In this document: one piece after another, positions 60,833-64,000 of the stretch
How the letters are laid out: each line of letters begins with the position of its first letter
How positions within the stretch are numbered: the stretch's first letter is position 1
Assembly (NCBI GenBank): GCA_965224515.1
Contig: OZ245051.1
Span: forward strand, 3,348,001-3,412,000
Reading direction: 5' to 3'
Length of the DNA stretch: 64,000 nt
Origin: Sedimenticola_A sp040506425
Lineage (GTDB): Bacteria > Pseudomonadota > Gammaproteobacteria > Chromatiales > Chromatiaceae
Position numbers and translations under genes: made by a program
The notes under the pieces: model-generated
Database searches by the model: none
What the model saw: the letters and a program-made list of their open reading frames with translations, nothing else
Told to the model about the DNA's origin: nothing

Positions 60833-63130
60833 CTATGGCACGCCATGCCAGTAGCGCCGGTTTTCACGGCGATACAGAGTGGGCTCCCCTATGCCCCCCT
60901 GCTGCCCCAGCAGAAATATGACCGCCCCGGAATCAGCCGTCTGTACCACCTCTGCCCCTGCCGCACGCCACCTGGCAACCACTTCCGGCCTGGGAAAACC
61001 ATAACGGTTTCGGTACCCCGCTGATGCCAGGGCGTAACCTGGAGAGACGGCCTCGATGAATGCCTCTCCTGACGAGGTGAGGCTTCCGTGATGGGGAATT
61101 GTCACCAGGTCTGCACTGAGCTCTCCCCCCTGGGACTCCATCAGACTCTGTTCGGCAGACTGTTCTATATCCCCTGTCAGCAGTAACCGATGACCCGCTG
61201 CTTCAACCATCAGCACGCAGGAGGTATCATTGCCCCGCCACTCTCTCTTCCGATCAGGGTGCAGCACCCGGAAGTTCACCCCGTCCCAGTGCCACTCCAT
61301 CCCTTCCTGGCAAAGCTCCTGCGTGACGTCCTGTGTATCAATGGGTTCACCGCTTAAAACCGAACGGATGGGCAGTTGCGCTGCTACAGCTGAAAAACCG
61401 CCCAAGTGATCCTGGTCGCCATTGCTCAGCACCATGCGATCTATGGCCTTGATCCCACGCTGGTGCAGATAGGGCAGCAGTACAGCCGAGCCTGCATTGA
61501 ATCTCTCCGAGAACTTTGGCCCGGTGTCATAAACCAGCAGATGATGCCTTGTCTCGACCACCACCGACATACCCTGGCCCACATCAAGCAGTGTAAAGCG
61601 CGCCTCACCCGGCTTGAGCGGCACACTGCTCCAGAAAAAGGGGATCATGAACAGAACCGCTCCTGGCGCCTTGCCGGGAAATCCCATGGGGGCCATGATC
61701 AGCACAACACCAGCCAGTGACAACAGCCATAGTGCCGTCGGAACAACTGCTGGCTTGTAGAGCAGCCATGAGGAGCTTCCGATGCTGTTCAGCAACCGGT
61801 GGAATTCACCAAGCAGCAGCTCCGCCAAATCCAGCAGGATGATACCTGCCGGGTTGAACAGGTCAGTCAGTACGACAGCGACCAGTGACAGGGGCACCAG
61901 CAGAAAAGAGAAAACCGGCACTGCGACCAGGTTGATAAGCGGCGCAACCAGGGAGACCCCCATCCCCCAGGTAAACAGAAAAGGTGCCAGAATCACCGAG
62001 ACTGACCACTGCACCTTCAGTGCTCCAGTCAGATAACCGGGCCGCCCAGCCCTGCCGGCCAGGACAAACATGATTGCGCCAACCGCGGCATAGGAGAACC
62101 AGAAACCGGCTGAGAGAACAGCCGACGGATCAACTGCCAGAACCGCCGCCAGGGCATAAAGCAGGGTACGCGAGCCAGGTAGCGGCCGTCGCAACAGCAC
62201 TGCCCCTGTAACAACCGCCAGCATCACCAGGGCACGTTGGGTGGGAATGGAAAAACCTGCCATGGCGGCATAAAACAGCGCTCCTGAAAACGCCAGAATT
62301 GCAGCAGCCTGACTTGCAGGCATAAGCTTCAGGCAAAAGAGGGACAAGGCCCAAAGACGCTTTCCGAGAAAAAACAGCAGTCCGGCAATAATTCCGATAT
62401 GAAGTCCCGAGATGGCAACCAGGTGGTTTGTGCCGGTTCTGCTGAAGAGTTGCCACTCTGCTGAACCAAACCCGCTTCGGTCACCGATTGTCAGGGCAAG
62501 CAGCAGACCGCTGCCGTGGGTCTGGCCAAGGTGGCTGATGACCTGTTCTCTTAATCGTTCGCGCCAACGATCAACAGTGTATTCAATACCACCCTCCCCC
62601 AGCTTCGAGTTTACCTCCCCGCCGCGGACATAACCTGTTGCGTTGATACCCCTTCGGTATAACCAGCCTTCGTAGTCAAAGCCACCGGGATTGCTGAAAC
62701 CATGGGGTCTCCTCAATTTGATCTTGAGGCGCCAGCGTTCACCAACCCGCAACTTGGGATAGTTCCTGTACCAGGAGAGCCTCACACGCAGCGGGAGATC
62801 ATCCCCACCAGATACTCCGTTGATACTGTCGACCATGTATTCAAATCTCAGGCGTCTGCCATCGACCTCTGGCAGCGAGTCCACGACACCTTCTATCGTG
62901 ATCTCAACGCCATCCAACTCTTTTACAATCCCGGAAGGCAGTTGTCCCTGGGCTGACCAACTCGCCCATAAAAACCCGAAGGCCACTGCCGCGAATATTC
63001 TGAAAGATGGAAAACGCCAGGCCAGCCAAAGCAGCGAGGGGAGTGACAGGGTGAGATACCAGGGTGGAAGGCTCGGCTGAAACTGTAGAAGCAGAATGCC
63101 TAAAGCAAAACCGATCACCCCTTGAAACAT
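60833..63130 (-). CDS. comEC: ComEC/Rec2-family DNA-uptake channel
   Basis: The 765-residue inner-membrane protein has an N-terminal hydrophobic pair and OB-like domain (about 20-180), the Competence TM block (about 205-490; HLVAISGLHIGIIAGLLFFLG and SIPTQRALVMLAVVTGAVLLRR are diagnostic) and a C-terminal metallo-beta-lactamase domain (about 515-765; TLLDVGQGMSVVVE). The family conducts single-stranded DNA into the cytosol during transformation. In the MBL domain the SHxDxDH motif is SNGDQDH: the first His is Asn, so metal binding may differ. ATG at 63130. Confidence 0.93.
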   Translation of the reverse strand: MFQGVIGFALGILLLQFQPSLPPWYLTLSLPSLLWLAWRFPSFRIFAAVAFGFLWASWSAQGQLPSGIVKELDGVEITIEGVVDSLPEVDGRRLRFEYMVDSINGVSGGDDLPLRVRLSWYRNYPKLRVGERWRLKIKLRRPHGFSNPGGFDYEGWLYRRGINATGYVRGGEVNSKLGEGGIEYTVDRWRERLREQVISHLGQTHGSGLLLALTIGDRSGFGSAEWQLFSRTGTNHLVAISGLHIGIIAGLLFFLGKRLWALSLFCLKLMPASQAAAILAFSGALFYAAMAGFSIPTQRALVMLAVVTGAVLLRRPLPGSRTLLYALAAVLAVDPSAVLSAGFWFSYAAVGAIMFVLAGRAGRPGYLTGALKVQWSVSVILAPFLFTWGMGVSLVAPLINLVAVPVFSFLLVPLSLVAVVLTDLFNPAGIILLDLAELLLGEFHRLLNSIGSSSWLLYKPAVVPTALWLLSLAGVVLIMAPMGFPGKAPGAVLFMIPFFWSSVPLKPGEARFTLLDVGQGMSVVVETRHHLLVYDTGPKFSERFNAGSAVLLPYLHQRGIKAIDRMVLSNGDQDHLGGFSAVAAQLPIRSVLSGEPIDTQDVTQELCQEGMEWHWDGVNFRVLHPDRKREWRGNDTSCVLMVEAAGHRLLLTGDIEQSAEQSLMESQGGELSADLVTIPHHGSLTSSGEAFIEAVSPGYALASAGYRNRYGFPRPEVVARWRAAGAEVVQTADSGAVIFLLGQQGGIGEPTLYRRENRRYWHGVP

Positions 63131-63289
63131 GCCATCTCCATGGAGACTATCCTTATGGGATTTATTATCCTATTTCAAAGGGAGCCTGATTTGAAGAGGT
63201 TTAAGTTGCGTTAAGTCATCAATTTGTAGCCAAAGAGTTGATACCGTGCTTGAATACCCTGCGCATACTAAGTCATCGACAGGTTATCG
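63131..63289. other. Divergent gap comEC / DUF2062 gene
   Basis: 159 bp with no gene; promoters for the two divergent genes are expected here, but no clear hexamers were picked out. Confidence 0.35.
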
Positions 63290-63814
63290 ATGCCAAAACA
63301 TATAATTAAACGCTACACGCCAGATCACGATACCATCCGCAACCACAAGCATCTGCAGGTGTTTGGGAAGCTGCTCCATGATCCCAATCTCTGGCACATG
63401 AACCGCCGTTCGGTATCCGGAGCATTTGCAGTCGGCCTCTTCTGGGCATTCATCCCCATACCGTTCCAGATGATTGCGGCGGCAGCCACTGCCATTCCCG
63501 CCCGGGTCAACCTTCCGATCTCGGTCGCACTGGTCTGGATTTCCAATCCGTTGACCATGCCGCCGATGTTCTATTTCAACTACATGGTGGGTACGCTCTT
63601 TCTTGGCAGGGAAGAGGCCGCAGATTTTCAAATGACCCTTGAATGGTTCAGCGAGAGTATGGGGATTATCTGGCAGCCGCTCTACCTTGGCAGCCTGGTC
63701 AGTGCCATTGTCGCGGCAACCCTCGGCTATGGGGCAATGCGCGGGCTATGGCGCCTTCATATCATCACCCACCTGAAAAAGCGGCGTGAACGCAAGCGAA
63801 CCAAAGCGGGTTGA
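63290..63814 (+). CDS. DUF2062-family membrane protein
   Basis: The 174-residue membrane protein has the DUF2062 pattern: SVSGAFAVGLFWAFIPIPFQMIAAAATAIPARVNLPISVALVWISNPLTMPPMFYFNYMVG (three to four hydrophobic segments), a further TM near 135-155 and a basic tail (KKRRERKRTKAG). The function is unestablished. It is commonly found next to comEC and lolCDE, as here. ATG at 63290. Confidence 0.92.
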   Translation: MPKHIIKRYTPDHDTIRNHKHLQVFGKLLHDPNLWHMNRRSVSGAFAVGLFWAFIPIPFQMIAAAATAIPARVNLPISVALVWISNPLTMPPMFYFNYMVGTLFLGREEAADFQMTLEWFSESMGIIWQPLYLGSLVSAIVAATLGYGAMRGLWRLHIITHLKKRRERKRTKAG

Positions 63815-63816
63815 AC

Positions 63817-64000
63817 TCAGACCTGGAAAGTGCCGTCTTCAAGTTCCAACACCCGCTCCATACGCGCTGCCAGTGACGGGTCGTGGGTCACCACGATAAA
63901 ACTGGTTCCAACTTCCTGGTTCAGTTCCAGCATCAGTTCGTAGACTCTCTCAGCGGTTTTGCGATCGAGGTTGCCGGTAGGCTCATCGGCCAGAACACAC
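63817..64000 (-). CDS. lolD: Lipoprotein-releasing ABC transporter ATPase LolD, C-terminal part
   Basis: The last 60 residues of an ABC ATPase run off the right edge: the Walker B/D-loop LADEPTGNLD, then AERVYELMLELN, the H-loop switch IVVTHDPSLA and ARMERVLELEDG near the end. This tail and the neighbourhood (DUF2062, comEC, exbBD) fit LolD, which drives lipoprotein release to LolA; another MacB-type ATPase cannot be fully excluded from this fragment. Confidence 0.85.
   Translation of the reverse strand, partial: CVLADEPTGNLDRKTAERVYELMLELNQEVGTSFIVVTHDPSLAARMERVLELEDGTFQV

Overview
The window comes from a gammaproteobacterium that probably oxidises sulfur and can oxidise hydrogen. The evidence is an Isp-type (group 1e-like) [NiFe] hydrogenase operon, a Gly/Pro/Tyr/Trp-rich sulfur-globule protein, c-type cytochromes (c4-like and c'-like), a split cobalamin-dependent ribonucleotide reductase of the NrdJa/NrdJb type, and gammaproteobacterial gene order around rne/rluC and lolD/comEC/exbBD/lpxK/kdsB. 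A relative of Sedimenticola, Ca. Thiodiazotropha or the purple sulfur bacteria is my inference; no database was consulted.

Layout. 1-10.1 kb (minus strand): a type I secretion unit, a TolC-like outer-membrane protein followed by a giant LEPR-XLL/DUF4347/RTX surface protein. The RTX gene carries a one-base frameshift near 2751 and runs off the left edge. A near-consensus CRP-type operator lies upstream. 10.2-14.7 kb: cytochrome c4, a YiiX-type cysteine hydrolase and a Kef-type antiporter; the antiporter is bracketed by two remnants of the 3' end of tRNA-Glu. 15-16.3 kb: a tandemly duplicated tRNA-Ala/tRNA-Glu operon with a palindrome-rich 252-bp tandem repeat between the copies. 16.3-19.5 kb: glnS and gltX. 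19.8-27.4 kb: a GGDEF/EAL regulator, tRNA-Val, unknown proteins, an RND/MMPL exporter. 27.5-34.6 kb: a 146-bp MITE-like element, a phosphoribosyltransferase/sulfurtransferase/methyltransferase trio, ttcA, an SDR, pdxH and an SpmAB-like protein, separated by copies of a fixed-order palindrome mosaic.

35.4-41.5 kb: hydrogenase genes on the minus strand in the order protease (hynD), HupH-like, small subunit (hynS), isp1, isp2, large subunit (hynL). Divergent from hynD is the sulfur-globule gene, with an FNR-type box in class II geometry in front of it. 42-45.4 kb: nrdJa-nrdJb with a consensus-like promoter and two NrdR boxes. 45.6-50.6 kb: cytochrome c', a PhoX-like protein lying between two 62-bp direct repeats, and a heme-motif diguanylate cyclase. 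50.6-64 kb: housekeeping genes: an SppA-type protease, a HAD phosphatase, rluC, divergent rne with a 13-copy coding minisatellite, a low-molecular-weight phosphatase, kdsB, a Trm112-like protein, lpxK, exbD, exbB, comEC, a DUF2062 protein and the C-terminus of lolD.

How it fits together: H2 oxidation by HynSL would feed electrons through Isp1/Isp2, sulfur would be stored as periplasmic globules, and class II RNR supplies dNTPs with or without oxygen. Two c-di-GMP proteins and a secreted RTX giant suggest regulated surface attachment. Intergenic DNA is unusually rich in short palindromic repeats of at least five families.
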